DNA of 7,581 bases from an uncultured Syntrophobacteraceae bacterium (GTDB lineage Bacteria > Desulfobacterota > Syntrophobacteria > Syntrophobacterales > Syntrophobacteraceae). The stretch lies in contig CALBZH010000667.1 of assembly GCA_937889795.1 (NCBI GenBank), positions 1 through 7,581 on the forward strand, given 5' to 3'. The translations under genes and the position numbers were made by a program. Position 1 is the first letter of the stretch; every line of letters starts with the position of its first letter. Positions 6,474 through 7,581 of the stretch are shown one piece after another. Below the pieces are notes generated by a model. That model made no database searches and was not told where the DNA came from. It worked only from the letters and a program-made list of their open reading frames with translations.

Positions 6474-6478
6474 TTGCC

Positions 6479-7581
6479 ATGAACCGCTCGCCCCTGTCCG
6501 CCCACGAAAGCCTTTCCATCTCTCCCTCTGCTCACCAACCGGCGACCGACACCTTCGCCAACAGGACGCTCGCCCTTGCCCTCGGGGCTCTCGGTGTCGT
6601 CTATGGGGACATCGGGACCAGCCCGCTCTACGCCATCAAGGAGTGCTTCCATGGAGCCCATGCGATCGCTCTGAGCGAGAACAGCGTCTTCGGAGTAATC
6701 TCTCTGGTTTTCTGGTCCCTCACGGTCGTCGTGAGCGTGAAGTATGTGGCTTTCATTCTGAAGGCGGACAACCGAGGCGAAGGCGGCATCTTCGCCTTGC
6801 TTGCCTTGACCCAGGCCGACAAGCGGCTCCTTTCTCCCCGATTGAATCGGGTCGTCGTGCTTTCAGCCATCCTGGGAGCGGCACTCCTATACGGAGATGG
6901 GGTCATCACTCCGGCCATTTCGGTTCTCTCGGCGGTCGAAGGTCTCGAGGTAGCCACGAAGGCGGCGCAGCCACTGATCCTGCCGATCACGTGCACGATC
7001 CTTCTCTTCCTGTTTCTTATGCAACGGCGCGGAACCGCGGACATCGGAACCATCTTCGGCCCGGTCATGTTGATCTGGTTTGGGGTGATCGCGACCCTGG
7101 GAATCAAGGAGATCGTGGCCAATCCAAGAATTCTGCTCGCCTTGAGCCCGACGCACGCCTACGACTTTTTCGCGGTGAACAGGCTCCACGGAATTGTCGT
7201 TCTTGGCTCGGTGGTATTGTGCATTACCGGGGGAGAAGCGCTCTATGCCGATCTCGGCCATTTTGGACGAAGGGCCATCCGGATTTCCTGGCTTGGCATC
7301 GCCTTTCCCTCCTTGCTCTTGAATTACTTCGGTCAGGGCGCCCTGCTCCTGAGCCATCCCGACCTGGCCGCCAATCCCTTCTATGGCCTCGTTCCGAGAT
7401 CGCTGCTCTATCCGATGGTCGGCCTTTCAACCATGGCCACCGTCATTGCGTCGCAGGCAATGATCTCGGGGGTGTACTCCCTGACTCAGCAGGCCGTTCA
7501 ACTGGGCTACTTTCCCCGCGTCCAGATCGTTCATACTTCCAGCGAGACGGAAGGCCAGATCTATATTCCCAGCATCAACAC
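6479..7581 (+). CDS. kup: Kup-family K+ uptake transporter (5' part, runs off the window)
   Basis: An inner-membrane K+ transporter of the KUP/HAK/KT family, thought to be a K+/H+ symporter. The window shows 367 codons; family proteins usually exceed 600 residues, so about 40 percent, including the cytoplasmic tail, is missing. A polar N-terminus of about 28 residues precedes the first membrane segment. Signatures are GALGVVYGDIGTSPLYAIKE (36-55), KADNRGEGGIFALLAL, LLYGDGVITPAISVLSAVEGLE and CITGGEALYADLGHFG. The acidic residues essential in E. coli Kup (D23, E116, E229) correspond to D44, D140 (Asp for Glu) and E253. At least seven or eight hydrophobic segments are visible. GGAGG six bases before the ATG at 6479 supports the start. 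The leader carries a c-di-AMP riboswitch and a hairpin over this ribosome site. The frame is still open at the window end, so this is contig truncation and not a pseudogene. Confidence 0.95.
   Translation, partial: MNRSPLSAHESLSISPSAHQPATDTFANRTLALALGALGVVYGDIGTSPLYAIKECFHGAHAIALSENSVFGVISLVFWSLTVVVSVKYVAFILKADNRGEGGIFALLALTQADKRLLSPRLNRVVVLSAILGAALLYGDGVITPAISVLSAVEGLEVATKAAQPLILPITCTILLFLFLMQRRGTADIGTIFGPVMLIWFGVIATLGIKEIVANPRILLALSPTHAYDFFAVNRLHGIVVLGSVVLCITGGEALYADLGHFGRRAIRISWLGIAFPSLLLNYFGQGALLLSHPDLAANPFYGLVPRSLLYPMVGLSTMATVIASQAMISGVYSLTQQAVQLGYFPRVQIVHTSSETEGQIYIPSIN

Overview
The window reads as a GC-rich, Gram-negative bacterial chromosome fragment from a draft short-read assembly. 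The first 48 bases are Illumina adapter, so genomic sequence starts at about position 49. A secreted amino-acid binding protein with permeases, a sigma-54-dependent response regulator and a c-di-AMP riboswitch together are compatible with a Desulfobacterota (deltaproteobacterial) or similar lineage. That placement is inference, because no rRNA or other marker gene is present.

Layout. Positions 49-143 hold the last codons of an unidentified plus-strand gene. Positions 201-1559 encode a complete NtrC-class response regulator (receiver, sigma-54 AAA+, Fis-type HTH). Converging on it from the right is a minus-strand, four-gene operon at 1633-5829. It matches the general L-amino-acid ABC transporter AapJQMP (also called BztABCD): binding protein (5829-4807), permease Q (4769-3567), permease M (3562-2474) and ATPase P (2409-1633). 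All four genes look intact, and the order is that of the characterised systems.

The 649-bp region between aapJ and the last gene carries the regulatory content. It has a 23-bp near-perfect palindrome just upstream of aapJ. On the other strand there is a sigma-70-like promoter (-35 TTGACA at 6255), a ydaO/yuaA-class c-di-AMP riboswitch aptamer (about 6296-6405), and a long hairpin whose 3' arm contains the Shine-Dalgarno sequence of the next gene. That gene, from 6479 to the window end, is a Kup-family K+ uptake transporter, of which 367 codons are visible before it runs off the contig.

Together the right half is a divergent pair: amino-acid (probably glutamate/aspartate-type) uptake one way and K+ uptake under c-di-AMP control the other. 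Glutamate is the usual counter-ion of K+, so joint osmotic or ionic adaptation is a reasonable but untested reading. I found no mobile element, CRISPR array, tRNA or rRNA, and no wholly unknown multi-gene system. The most notable content is the riboswitch with an apparently translational expression platform.
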